A stretch of DNA of 64,000 nt from Zoroaster sp. YZ-2022 (lineage: Eukaryota; Echinodermata; Asteroidea; Forcipulatida; Zoroasteridae): assembly GCA_029582265.1 (NCBI GenBank), contig CM055816.1, positions 89,061,204 to 89,125,203 on the forward strand. The letters are read 5' to 3'. The stretch's first letter is position 1. Each line of letters opens with the position of its first letter. The notes beneath the pieces are model-generated. The model did not search any database. It saw nothing but the letters and a program-made list of their open reading frames with translations, and had not been told where the DNA came from. Both the position numbers and the translations under genes were made by a program. This document shows, piece by piece, positions 22,441-32,347 of the stretch.

Positions 22441-22672
22441 ATCGTCAACTTTCACATGTTAAACCTATGAGGTTTTGGCGGAAACAAGAAGAAAAATAAC
22501 CAAACGAAAATAATAGGGTTTCGGCGACCAGGCTGAAACCCTAAAAATACAACCAACAATTTTGGGAGAATTTGCCGGCCATTTTGTTGTTCTAGACATT
22601 CTTTTTTGCCGCGTTGGTTACTAAACAATCATTGTTGGAAGTTTACTGATGCTTTTTGATTGAAAATGTATA

Positions 22673-23119
22673 CGACATAAAACACAATAAAGGGGGCCAC
22701 TTTGCATCTGTCACGTTAGCAGTTTTTCCAATGGTTGTTATTTATTTTTAAGTACCTGAAACCGACCAAAAAATGTTTCAACATGTGAATGGACATGCAG
22801 GCTTATACTAGAACTAATTTGAGTTGATTTATTTTATTTTTTTATTTTTTTATTTATTTTTTTACCCTCAAATTTCCATATAAATTGGACGGAAAAAGTT
22901 ACCTCACTTTTCCGTCCATTTGTTGATGGAAATTTTAGAGTAATTAAAAAAATAATAGTAATAATCAACTCAAATTATCTTTAGGATAAGCATGCATGTC
23001 TATTCAAATGTTGAAATTCTTTTTTGGTGGTTTCGGATATTTAAAAAAAAATTACAACCATTAGAAAAACTGCTAACGTGACGGTAGGAAAGTGGCCCCC
23101 TTTATTGTGTTTTATGTCA
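22673..23119 (-). mobile_element. Palindromic TA-flanked MITE, copy 2 (inverted)
   Basis: TA at 22671-22672 and 23120-23121. Same 447-bp palindrome as at 15799, but arm order is reversed: the TTGCATCTGTCACG arm is on the left and TGACGGTAGGAAAG on the right. It sits in the hAT-like element at the same site as copy 5 (both follow TTTTTGATTGAAAA and precede CATACACATT), yet in the opposite orientation. Confidence 0.9.
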
Positions 23120-23284
23120 TACACATTGTGGCCATCGGGTGCCGACTTCGGTTAAACGGTTAACAGTACAGTTATTGAATTAACAGTACAGTTATTGAAG
23201 TAACTGGTAACTACTTCGTATTGAACCTTATTGTTGCAGAAAACGAGCAGTGTTAATCTAAAGTAGCCCACTCCAACACAATAT

Positions 23285-23412
23285 TTATAAGTAAGACTAA
23301 TTGCGGTGACACCATGTGGAATCTCAATTGAGTAGTAATTAGTTCTGAAAAGAACTGGGGGTACAACTCGACGTTTCGATCAGTATGCTCTGATCGTCCT
23401 CAGGAGAATGCA
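23285..23412 (-). repeat. GGTGACACCATGT repeat with hammerhead-like core
   Basis: ATAAGTAAGACTAATTGCGG then TGACACCATGTGG matches the foldback ends at 29990 and 43915, and AGTTCTGAAAAGAAC follows as in those. On the minus strand 23367-23403 reads CTGAGGA, a stem (CGATCAG, loop AGCATA, CTGATCG), then AAACGTC. This resembles the CUGANGA-stem-GAAA core of hammerhead ribozymes, but the fit of stem II is off by one base and stems I and III were not found. Treat as a candidate only. Confidence 0.4.
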
Positions 23413-24200
23413 GTCTCACTCAATATTTATACATGCCATTATCTCATACATGTACATGTATATCCATGTGACATTACAGAGAAGGTAATGACCCTATGCG
23501 GACAACAAAAGAAACGATCACCGTCGTCATCATCAACCCTATGAACAACTATAACATACCATTGAAGCGACATACACTGTTTGGATATTACATCTTGTCA
23601 TTTGATTCTCTGATTATTATACAATCATTTAGCTGCAAGAATCATAAAAGCATGACCATCCACCACATGAAGCCAAGTGAAACAGCTCATGTTTCACTTG
23701 TCAACTCACACAATAGCCTGCAGACTAAATGGTGAGACATAAGATGTAAACTGAGACAGGTGCAGTATTCAAGAGATCACTACACTGATTGTCCAACCAC
23801 TATTGATCAATATAGTCAGGAAATGCAGTCTCACTCACTGAGACAATGACTCATAATATTTAGCCCAAGAAATGTCTCAAATGTAGGCAATATTATGCAT
23901 CTTTCAGTCACATACTTGTATTGCAAAGTGCAGTATTACAAATTGCACCCATATTACTTGGCAGGCCTTTGATTCAGCACTTATCTCTGAGCCATTAGGA
24001 ACAAGGTGATCAAATGGCTGGCCTCCTGTCTCTAAATTTTAAGGCAGTCTAACAACAACAACCAGCTATATTTATAGAAATCACAAAGTGAAATGTATCA
24101 CCTTTCAATTTGTCTATGAATAAAGGTTGGCTTTTGCTTCAGATTGCTTGAGTCCTTTTTGTGAGAAAAGCTTATCTCTGTAGCCTGATTTCACCTCACC
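23413..24200. other. No feature recognised
   Basis: ATGCAGTCTCACTCA occurs at about 23408 and again at 23824. Otherwise unique-looking. Confidence 0.5.
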
Positions 24201-24835
24201 TCCAGAAGGTCAAAGTGGCAAGGCTCAAGTCCATACCGTAGGTAGTAAACCTCACCTCTGTAACCCGTTCACATCACCTCCAGAAAACCAAAATGACTGA
24301 AAGGCTCAAGTCCATAGGTAGTAAACCTCACCTCTGTAGCCTGATTTCACCTCACCTCAGTCCAGAAGGCCAAAGTGACTGAAAGGCTCAAGTCCATAGA
24401 TAGTAAACCTCCGCCTCTGTAACCCGTTCACATCACCTCCAGAAAACCAAAATGACTGAAAGGCTCAAGTCCATAGGTAGTAAACCTCACCTCTGTAGCC
24501 TGATTTCACCTCACCTCAGTCCAGAAGGCCAAAGTGACTGAAAGGCTCAAGTCCATAGATAGTAAACCTCCGCCTCTGTAACCCGTTCACATCACCTCCA
24601 GAAAACCAAAATGACTGAAAGGCTCAAGTCCATAGGTAGTAAACCTCACCTCTGTAGCCTGATTTCACCTCACCTCAGTCCAGAAGGCCAAAGTGACTGA
24701 AAGGCTCAAGTCCATAGATAGTAAACCTCACCTCTGTAACCCATTCACATCACCTCCAGAAGACCAAAATGACTGAAAGGCTCAAGTCCATAGGTAGTAA
24801 ACCTCACCTCTGTAGCCTGATTATATTTCGCCTTC
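24201..24835. repeat. 159-bp tandem repeat built of two related halves
   Basis: TAACCCGTTCACATCACCTC recurs at 24261, 24420, 24579 and (one change) 24738, a period of exactly 159. Each unit has two similar halves, both with AAGGCTCAAGTCCATAG and AGTAAACCTC, one with GTAACCCGTTCACATC and one with GTAGCCTGATTTCACC. The dimer is the homogenised unit. Confidence 0.9.
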
Positions 24836-25074
24836 ACTCCAGAGAGCCAAAGTCACTAGAAGGCTGAAATCCATCCTGTTTGAAAGTGAATCAGCCCTAT
24901 CAAGTCTGGAGGCACCTTCCTTTCAGAAGTTATTGGAAGGTGCACAATAAAGTTGTATTTCCATGTCAATGATATGTTTTATATGTACTGCCTTTGGATA
25001 TCAGCCTTCTTCCAAGTCATGAGTTCAGGTAATCATTAACCCTAACCTTCCCAAATCCTCCAAAATCCTCTTTG

Positions 25075-25260
25075 CTTAAGTGAATGATTTTGGAGGATTG
25101 AGGTTACATGCTACATGCTCTTTGCTAAAGTGAAGGATTTTGGAGGATTGAGGTTATATGCTACATGCTCTTTGCCAAAGTGGAGGATTTTGAAGGATTG
25201 AGGTTACATGCTACATGCTCTTTGCTAAAGTGAAGGAGTTTGGAGGATTGAGTTTATTAG
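25075..25260. repeat. 50-bp tandem repeat, about four units
   Basis: GGATTTTGGAGGATTGAGG, TTACATGCTACATGCTC and TTTGCTAAAGTGA recur with a period of 50 (CTCTTTGC at about 25118, 25168 and 25218). Confidence 0.9.
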
Positions 25261-25455
25261 GCATACTTGCCTTTCCATGGTACATGTACATCCATGTTTG
25301 TTGTAGTGATTGCAAGGTCAGTGCTTGGGTCAGTGGACACTGTTTATTGCTCTATGCATGCAGGGAGGGTCCCTGGCCATGTACATGTATCACAGATTAG
25401 AAACACATGTGTGCATACATGTCATGTGCTTGCTTTACTACTGAAGAATTTTGGA

Positions 25456-27118
25456 GGATTCAGGTTATGTGTAAGCAAATGGGCCTAGGGAGTTAGGAAG
25501 GATTCAGGTTATGTGTAAGCAAATGGGCCTAGGGAGTTAGGAAGGATTCAGGTTATGTGTAAGCAAATGGGCCTAGGGAGTTAGGAATGATTCAGGTTAT
25601 GTGTAAGCAAATGGGCCTAGGGAGTTAGGAAGGATTCAGGTTATGTGTAAAGCAAATGGGCCTAGGGAGTTAGGAAGGATTCAGGTTATGTGTAAAGCAA
25701 ATGGGCCTAGGGAGTTAGGAAGGATTCAGGTTATGTGTAAGCAAATGGGCCTAGGGAGTTAGGAAGGATTCAGGTTATGTGTAAGCAAATGGGCCTAGGG
25801 AGTTAGGAAGGATTCAGGTTATGTGTAAGCAAATGGGCCTAGGGAGTTAGGAATGATTCAGGTTATGTGTAAGCAAATGGGCCTAGGGAGTTAGGAAGGA
25901 TTCAGGTTATGTGTAAGCAAATGGGCCTAGGGAGTTCGGAAGGATTCAGGTTATGTGTAAGCAAATGGGCCTAAGGAGTTAGGAATGATTCAGGTTATGT
26001 GTAAGCAAATGGGCCTAGGGAGTTAGGAAGGATTCAGGTTATGTGTAAGCAAATGGGCCTAGGGAGTTAGGAAGGATTCAGGTTATGTGTTAAGCAAATG
26101 GCCTAGGGAGTTAGGAAGGATTCAGGTTATGTGTAAGCAAATGGGCCTAGGGAGTTAGGAAGGATTCAGGTTATGTGTAAGCAAATGGGGCTAGGGAGTT
26201 AGGAAGGATTCAGGTTATGTGTAAGCAAGTGGGCCTAGGGAGTTAGGAAGGATTCAGGTTATGTGTAAGCAAATGGGGCTAGGGAGTTAGGAAGGATTCA
26301 GGTTATGTGTAAGCAAATGGGGCTAGGGAGTTAGGAAGGATTCAGGTTATGTGTAAGCAAGTGGGCCTAGGGAGTTAGGAAGGATTCAGGTTATGTGTAA
26401 GCAAATGGGGCTAGGGAGTTAGGAAGGATTCAGGTTATGTGTAAGCAAATGGGCCTAGGGAGTTAGGAAGGATTCAGGTTATGGGTAAGCAAATGGGCCT
26501 AGGGAGTTAGGAAGGATTCAGGTTATGTGTAAGCAAATGGCCTAGGGAGTTAGGAAGGATTCAGGTTATGTGTAAGCAAATGGGCCTAGGGAGTTAGGAA
26601 GGATTCAGGTTATGTGTAAGCAAATGGGGCTAGGGAGTTAGGAAGGATTCAGGTTATGTGTAAGCAAATGGCCTAGGGAGTTAGGAAGGATTCAGGTTAT
26701 GTGTAAGCAAATGGGCCTAGGGAGTTAGGAATGATTCAGGTTATGTGTAAGCAAATGGCCTAGGGAGTTAGGAAGGATTCAGGTTATGTGTAAGCAAATG
26801 GGGCTAGGGAGTTAGGAAGGATTCAGGTTATGTGTAAGCAAATGGGCCTAGGGAGTTAGGAAGGATTCAGGTTATGGGTAAGCAAATGGGCCTAGGGAGT
26901 TAGGAAGGATTCAGGTTATGTGTAAGCAAATGGCCTAGGGAGTTAGGAAGGATTCAGGTTATGTGTAAGCAAATGGGCCTAGGGAGTTAGGAAGGATTCA
27001 GGTTATGTGTAAGCAAATGGGCCTAGGGAGTTAGGAAGGATTCAGGTTATGGGTAAGCAAATGGGCCTAGGGAGTTAGGAAGGATTCAGGTTATGTGTAA
27101 GCAAATGGGCCTAGGGAG
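25456..27118. repeat. 44-bp satellite-like array, about 38 units
   Basis: The unit is GGATTCAGGTTATGTGTAAG, CAAATGGGCCTAGGGAGTTA, GGAA. Starts at 25456, 25500 and 25544 set the period. Variants (GGGGCTA for GGGCCTA, GGCCTA one base short, ATGGGTAAG for ATGTGTAAG, GTGTAAAGC) are arranged in recurring order, so blocks of several units were duplicated. Confidence 0.97.
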
Positions 27119-27313
27119 TTAACAACTTACATGTCATGAGTTCAGGTAATCATTAACAACATACCGTACATGTCATGAAAATGATATCTGTGGTCTGAGT
27201 CCATCTCACTTCATGAAGGATGAGTTCACCTCACACGGAGGGTTCAAGATATTAGGAGATTCCAGGAGGTACATGTTGCAAACCTATGTTATAAAACTAA
27301 CTACATATCTATG

Positions 27314-27541
27314 CATAACAGCAAAAGAAACGTCACCCCCTAAATTTTGATAAGTCTGAGAACGTGTTTAGCTTATGTGTCCTCAGACGTCATGCATGAC
27401 GAATTTTGAGGTCAACCAAATTTGCCACATTGTGTTTGTGTTACACTCCATACTCATAATATTCTTCATTAAACAAATTATATTAATTATAAAATGAAAA
27501 TAATAAATATTTTTAGGGGTGACGTCTCTTTTGCTGTTATG
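27314..27541. mobile_element. TA-flanked MITE, CATAACAGC TIR (copy 2)
   Basis: Inverted copy of 18650-18878, nearly identical, with ends CATAACAGCAAAAGAAACG and GACGTCTCTTTTGCTGTTATG. The right flank is TA at 27542-27543, which is also the first unit of the (TA)n run. Confidence 0.85.

Positions 27542-27632
<91 letters not shown>
27542..27632. repeat. (TA)n microsatellite
   Basis: About 45 TA units beginning at the MITE's right TA target, with one GTA interruption near the start. The poly-Ile/Tyr frame across it is an artefact. Confidence 0.97.
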
Positions 27633-27634
<2 letters not shown>

Positions 27635-29338
27635 ACAAATTAACAACTGATCACCTATTTTCAATATTTGAGCAAACGTACCCCAACCTTAACTTTAATT
27701 AAAGTCTCAATAACAAGGTGTACTTGTTTAATTGCCTGGATTTTGATGGTATGATTTAATTCCATTCATGTTTTAACAATTTGCAAACTTGTGTTAGAGT
27801 TCATTAACTACACCTTGTATTTCCCTAGGAAAACTCCTCATTGAATGGGTCAGTGAGATTAAGTGCATTCTAATCACTATTGATGATGTAAGTTCACTTG
27901 GAAGATGGCTAATGTGCACTAAGGGTAGCTTATGTGTATGATTTCTCAAACTGAATGGTACTCTTACTCAGAGGCACACAGACGTTTCCCACATTGTAAC
28001 TCATGGGTTTATGTACGAACTTATTGTACACATGCCACACCATTGTATTCCATTGTCTGCCCTCTAACATGATGATGTGAATGCATTTAAGGGTCTATAG
28101 GAAGTCTTGATCATGATGTGATTGGAATGCAGCATAATGCCTGATAAGCATTACTGCTGCCTTTGTACTTTACGTTCAAACTACAAGATCTCATCTCACA
28201 ATTAACATTTGTAGCACAAAGTTTCTTTTAAGTTTGATTATTGATGATACATGTACATATAAATGTATAAAGTGAACCACAGGAAAGCTCACTGTGATCC
28301 CCTTATCCAATTATTAAAAGACACTACATTGTGGGCCTTAACCAATGAAGCAAATATAACCTTTGACACAGCCCATGTTCTGGATTTTTCAAAACCAGAT
28401 ACCTTGGATACAGTTTGGCAGTGATACTCCTGATAGTGTGAAAGTTTGTTCAGAGTGACAGACAACTGGTGCCTGTGATGTGACAAGGCAGGTTTGTTTC
28501 TTCCCATAGTGTGAAAAGGCCAGTCATATCATACATGTAGATTTCAATTTGATTTTGTCATTTCCATATCATAAATGGGACGAGTCTTATCCTTCTGTTT
28601 AGCACCTGCACATATGGATTATACTCTAACACCTTACATGACTAAGATTTACAATCAGTACCAGTCTGAATTTGATCAGACAGATGCATATATGTGAGTC
28701 ATCTTGCACTTAATACTATGGAGCTTAAACTAGTTTGAGGTATTACTACCAAATAGAGTCAGTCTTGCAGAGTGACGCCACAATGTCTACAAGTGTAGAT
28801 GATCAACCAGGTGTGCAATTAACCACAATGGTAACATGCTTTATGCAAATGGAAATAATGTTGATTACAAGTCATGCAAGAAAATCTCCTTGGTAAAAAG
28901 TAAGGAGTCACACCTCCTGCTGTGCCCAGTCAGCATATATAACACAAGGTATGACTGTACCAACCAGCCACCATGCTGTTAATGAGAATACCCATTAAAT
29001 ACACTTGATGCATTCTGGAAACAAAACATCATCAAATATAAGCCCCAATCCATGTGTGCAGGTGTTGTAATCTCACTCTGGTCAATAGTACATTCACTGC
29101 AAGAAAGATGTTAACAAACAAATAAATAATGGTCATTTCTTGCATCATGCGACCAGCGTGTAATTCACTAAATATGGAGTGTTCAAGTGTTCGGAAATGC
29201 TGAAACTAGAACAGATCAATTGCAAGATATGATAGCACAGTCTTTATTGAGACGGATGCTGTTTAATATTACACCAATCTAGTGAATACTTATTATATTT
29301 ATAAGAATGCATGTATACATATGTGATTCAAGGAATAC
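27633..29338. other. No feature recognised
   Basis: Long unique-looking stretch. No ORF, splice-bounded exon or inverted repeat stood out; intron or intergenic cannot be told apart. Confidence 0.5.
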
Positions 29339-29373
<35 letters not shown>

Positions 29374-29752
29374 TATAATAATAATAATAATAACAATAAT
29401 AATAATAATGTGTGGACTTATATAGCGCACGTATCCACCAACTGAGTGGTGCTCAAGGCGCATTATATTATTACCCCTGCTCATAAGGCTCATAAGGCTC
29501 ATAAATCATTCCTGAAACCATCTCAGCTCCCTAGGGAGTATACAGCTCAATTGCTGCCATTACAGCGCATATAGGGCTAATCAACCAACTCTGCCCTCAC
29601 AGGTACCCATTTAACCCCTGGGTGGAGAGAAGCAATTATGGTTAAGTGTCTTGCTCAAGGACACAAGTGTCACGGCCGGGATTCGAACCCACATTCTGCT
29701 GCTAACACCAGAACTTGAGTCCGGTAAGCTAGACCGCTCGGCCACGACACTC
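29339..29752 (-). mobile_element. Full-length tRNA-Leu-derived SINE
   Basis: Read on the minus strand it begins GTCGTGGCCGAGCGGTCTAG (acceptor plus box A), has an anticodon arm CCGGA-CTCAAGT-TCTGG with anticodon CAA, then box B GGGTTCGAATCCC, and CCGTGAC, which pairs with the 5' GTCGTGG (two wobble pairs). That is a tRNA-Leu(CAA) cloverleaf. The body follows, then the shared tail with GTGCGCTATATAAGTCC and a compound ATT tail (29341-29408). The internal pol III promoter looks intact. Non-coding; mobilisation would need a LINE. Confidence 0.93.
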
Positions 29753-29989
29753 CATGTACAAATGTATGTCACTGGTACCATGCTGAAAATCTCAATATAC
29801 ATGTACATCTAAAATTTATGTTGCATTATTCAACAAAGTTGATTATTTAGTTGATTATTTTTATTTAGAAACATTTATTTCATGCCAACATCATAAAGAA
29901 ATACATTTACATCATTTTCTGAACTCTTTCTGAATATACAGGAATTATTCCCATTCGTTCACATATGATCAACTACTGGTGTTAACTGT

Positions 29990-30157
29990 ATTAGTAAAGA
30001 CTGTCTGTGGTGACACCATGTTGAAATTCTCTTTTGAATATTAAATAGTTCTGACAAGAACTGGTTGGTTACAAAAGAGACCGGTTCTTTTCAGAACTAT
30101 TTACTACTCAAAAGAGAATTTCTACACGGTGTCACCGCAAATAGTTTTTACTTATTC
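29990..30157. mobile_element. Small foldback, GGTGACACCATGT family
   Basis: GTAAAGACTGTCTGTGGTGA with CACCATG on the left faces CATGGTG-type sequence inverted as GGTGTCACCGCAAATAG on the right. The loop holds AGTTCTGACAAGAAC and GGTTCTTTTCAGAAC. About 167 bp, no clear target duplication. Relatives: 23285, 43915. Confidence 0.7.
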
Positions 30158-30636
30158 TTTTTGCCATGCAAAGCTACAAGTCTTAGTTAAGTGTGCATTA
30201 TTTAAGATTGCTTTTTCTTGGGGGGAGGGTTAAAGCTAGTTGTGTAGGCGAGACTCCAGTCTAGCAGTCTGACGATCTACTTGAATTCCTTGAGAGGCAT
30301 GTGGCAGTCAAATGAGAAGCAAGTGATAGTGTACTATATTGTGACAGTACAGCTATTATTGGATACATAGAGTACTTCAAGTAGCTATAAGGCATGTCTG
30401 TATGGCGTCAGCCTGACATAACCTATCAACACATTATCACTTTGACGAGTCTATATCTAAAGATTGCAACAAGTCATGGCAATGCTTATCGTTATCAACA
30501 TCACTATTATCAAGTCAGTTTAAAAACAAACACTTCATACTCTTAAGGAATATCTCAAATTAAATTACCAGCCGCGAGAAACTATCTACAAAACAAAGCC
30601 GACAAACAATGCACAAAGTTTTCTCAAATTGGTACC
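30158..30636. other. No feature recognised
   Basis: Unique-looking sequence; the last part may be LINE sequence upstream of the fragment at 31060, but no motif supports it. Confidence 0.4.
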
Positions 30637-30682
30637 AAAACAAATATTTTATAAAATTGTTGATCAATTCAAGGGGCTATAA

Positions 30683-31028
30683 GAGTGCCACGGTCAAGCG
30701 GTTTAGTGCGTCGGATTTGTGTTCTGATGGCTTAGTCGTCAGAATGTGGGTTCGAATCCTAACCGCGACCATGGTGCTTGTGTCCTTAAGCAAGACACTT
30801 TACCTTAATTGCTTCTCTCCCCCCCAGGGGTAAATGGGTACCTGTGAGGGCAGAGTTGGTTGTTGTGTTTGATTAGCCCTACATGCGCTGTAATGGCAGC
30901 AATTGAGCTGTATACTCCCCAGGGAGCTGAGATGGTTTCAGGAATGATTTATGAGTCTGATGAGCAGGGGTAATAATATAATGCGCCTTAAGCACCAGTT
31001 TGGTGGATACGTGCGCTATATAAGTCCA

Positions 31029-31059
<31 letters not shown>
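30683..31059 (+). mobile_element. tRNA-derived SINE with 30-bp target duplication
   Basis: The plus-strand copy starts GAGTGCCACGGTCAAGCGG (box A), has box B GGTTCGAATCC at about 30748, and ends GTGCGCTATATAAGTCCAC followed by (ATT)n at 31030-31059. The head is a diverged subtype (GGATTTGTGTTCTGATGG in place of the CAA arm), shared with 44222 and 47224. The flanks 30637-30666 and 31060-31089 match at 28 of 30 positions, a long target-site duplication. Confidence 0.88.
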
Positions 31060-31061
<2 letters not shown>

Positions 31062-31089
31062 AACAAATATTTGATAAAATTGTCGATCA

Positions 31090-31441
31090 ACCAACTTCAA
31101 AACGGAACTGGGGTGATAGGTCGTTTTCTGTCGCAGCTCCGAGACTCTGGAATCATCTTCCAACTAAACTCAAATCTTGTCATAGTATAAACCAGATTTA
31201 AGTCGATGCTTAAAACTCATCTTATGTCACAACTCTTCAAAGATGATGTATATTTGTAATTGCATTGTAGGTACATGTATCTCGGTACATAATTATTTCT
31301 TTTTTTTTAAATTTTTTTTTTCCCCCTATGCTATCATTGTATATTGTTTGTATTCATGTTTTTCTTTGTTTCCGCGCCTTGAGCGCCCAGCAGGGTGGAT
31401 ATGTGCACGCTAAAAAATCTTTATTATTATTATTATTATTA
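31090..31441 (+). mobile_element. LINE 3' end with one frameshift
   Basis: Codons give NWGDRSFSVAAPRLWNHLPT then KLKSCHSINQI; a one-base shift follows and the next frame continues FKSMLKTHLMSQLF and KDDVYL, stop. This is the same CR1/L2-like C-terminus as at 16407. The 3' UTR ends GCGCCTTGAGCGCC, GGTGGATATGTGCACGC, then (ATT)n at 31418-31441, closely like the SINE tail. Confidence 0.82.
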
Positions 31442-31444
31442 ATT

Positions 31445-31679
31445 AAAGGGGCTATGTCATCATGATCAGAGCAGACGTTCAACAGGGCATGGAATGTCAT
31501 TATTATGCAGTCACAGGCTCATTATTTATACAGCAGCCACATTAATAGGATCTTATCACTCTTTGTTATCTAGACTATTATTGTCAGTCACTGAGTTCAT
31601 CTACAAGTCGGACATCAATTCAATGCCTTGTCAAAAGTCTGTTCTAATCATGACGATATTGTCCCTTTGCTAATCAAAC
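31445..31679. mobile_element. Foldback MITE, GATACTGTCCC-type ends (copy B)
   Basis: Left AAAGGGGCTATGTCATCATG with AGAGCAGACGTTCAACAGGG; right CTTGTCAAAAGTCTGTTC then TCATGACGATATTGTCCC. Both ends are inverted copies of each other and match 18070-18287. Confidence 0.75.
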
Positions 31680-31889
31680 TGGGAAAAAAAGAAGGCTTTT
31701 AAGGTTTTAACCAGCTCTCACTAAGGTTTGTTTTAAGAATGACTTGCACAATATAAATTGATGTTGTTTTCACTCTTGTGTATAAGTTCCTAAGATGACA
31801 TTGGTCATGAGATAGATAACAAACTGCAGAAAAGAATATAAGCTTACATGTACTTAAGGGAATTCATACAATTTTATAACTAATTTTGC

Positions 31890-32160
31890 CCTACACCGAC
31901 GTGTGTATAGCACTGTATGCTCAGTGCTTTCCGAGTGTCTGTGAAAAAACTACACAGGCGACTCAGGCGGGATTCGAACCCACGACCTCCTGCTTACTAG
32001 TGCAGACGTCTTAACCTCTCGACCACCGAGCTTGCCCGATGACGATTGGCCGGCTAGAATCCTATATAGCAACGGGTTCCGCGATATATATAGATTGGTG
32101 AAATTCTTGCGTCGGGAGATAAACAATTGGATAAAGAATTTCACCAATCTATATAATTTT
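31890..32160 (-). mobile_element. Second tRNA-derived SINE family
   Basis: On the minus strand CTCGGTGGTCGAGAGGTTAA resembles box A and GTGGGTTCGAATCCCGCC is a perfect box B, 40 bases apart, followed by a TTTCACAGACACTCGG-type body. The anticodon stem is plausible but the acceptor does not pair, so this is not a tRNA gene. On the 5' side an inverted pair (TATATAGATTGGTGAAATTC near 32089 and its inverse ending 32156) forms a separate hairpin. Confidence 0.65.
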
Positions 32161-32301
32161 ATAACTAAAAACTAATTCTGTGGAATCTGGTTATTTATGA
32201 CTTCTAGAATATAAATGACTAACTTAATATTTTACAGAGTATGTTAAGATTTGGTTCAAGCTAAATCTGGAGCAAACGGCAGTTTGTTGCCTGACTACTT
32301 C

Positions 32302-32347
32302 TGTATCTGTATCTGTATCTGTATCTGTATCTGTATCTGTATCTGTA
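32302..32347. repeat. (TCTGTA)n hexamer repeat
   Basis: About eight TCTGTA units. The minus-strand TDTDTD peptide is an artefact. Confidence 0.95.

Larger units (their letters stand above)
20785..23220 (+). mobile_element. hAT-like element copy 2 (long form, ~2.4 kb)
   Basis: The left end GCTGGGATGATTAACCGG and subterminal AACTGCACTGTTTATAAATTTACTAACC match the left end of 62712-63501. The right end GGTGCCGACTTCGGTTAA to AACTGGTAACT (about 23217) matches the right subterminus, but CCCAGCACTA is gone. The middle is made of internal duplications: about 20885-21065 recurs near 21250-21415, and a ~240-bp unit recurs three times at 21795-22440 with AGGTCGAGTTTTG repeats. No transposase motif was found; the 131-aa minus frame at 20849-21244 is unrecognised. 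It carries the palindromic MITE at 22673. Confidence 0.55.
25040..27118 (+). mobile_element. TTAA-flanked element enclosing a giant 44-bp array
   Basis: TTAA at 25036-25039 and 27119-27122; left end CCCTAACCTTCCCAAATCC then AAATCCTC; right end GGGCCTAGGGAG. These are CCCTAAC-family ends, and the 44-bp repeat has the CCTAGGGAGTTAGG terminus in each unit. The element therefore seems to be a MITE that grew to about 2.1 kb by amplifying its right end. Part of the left end (25087-25250) is a separate 50-bp repeat. Non-coding. Confidence 0.6.

Noticed and set aside
25456..27118. CRISPR-like array
   Set aside because: Units are contiguous with no unique spacers and the DNA is clearly eukaryotic.
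29668..29752. Functional tRNA-Leu gene
   Set aside because: The cloverleaf continues into the SINE body with the ATT tail, and eight other copies share it.
31960..32045. Functional tRNA gene on the minus strand
   Set aside because: Box B is perfect but the acceptor stem does not pair and U33 is missing; a SINE head fits better.
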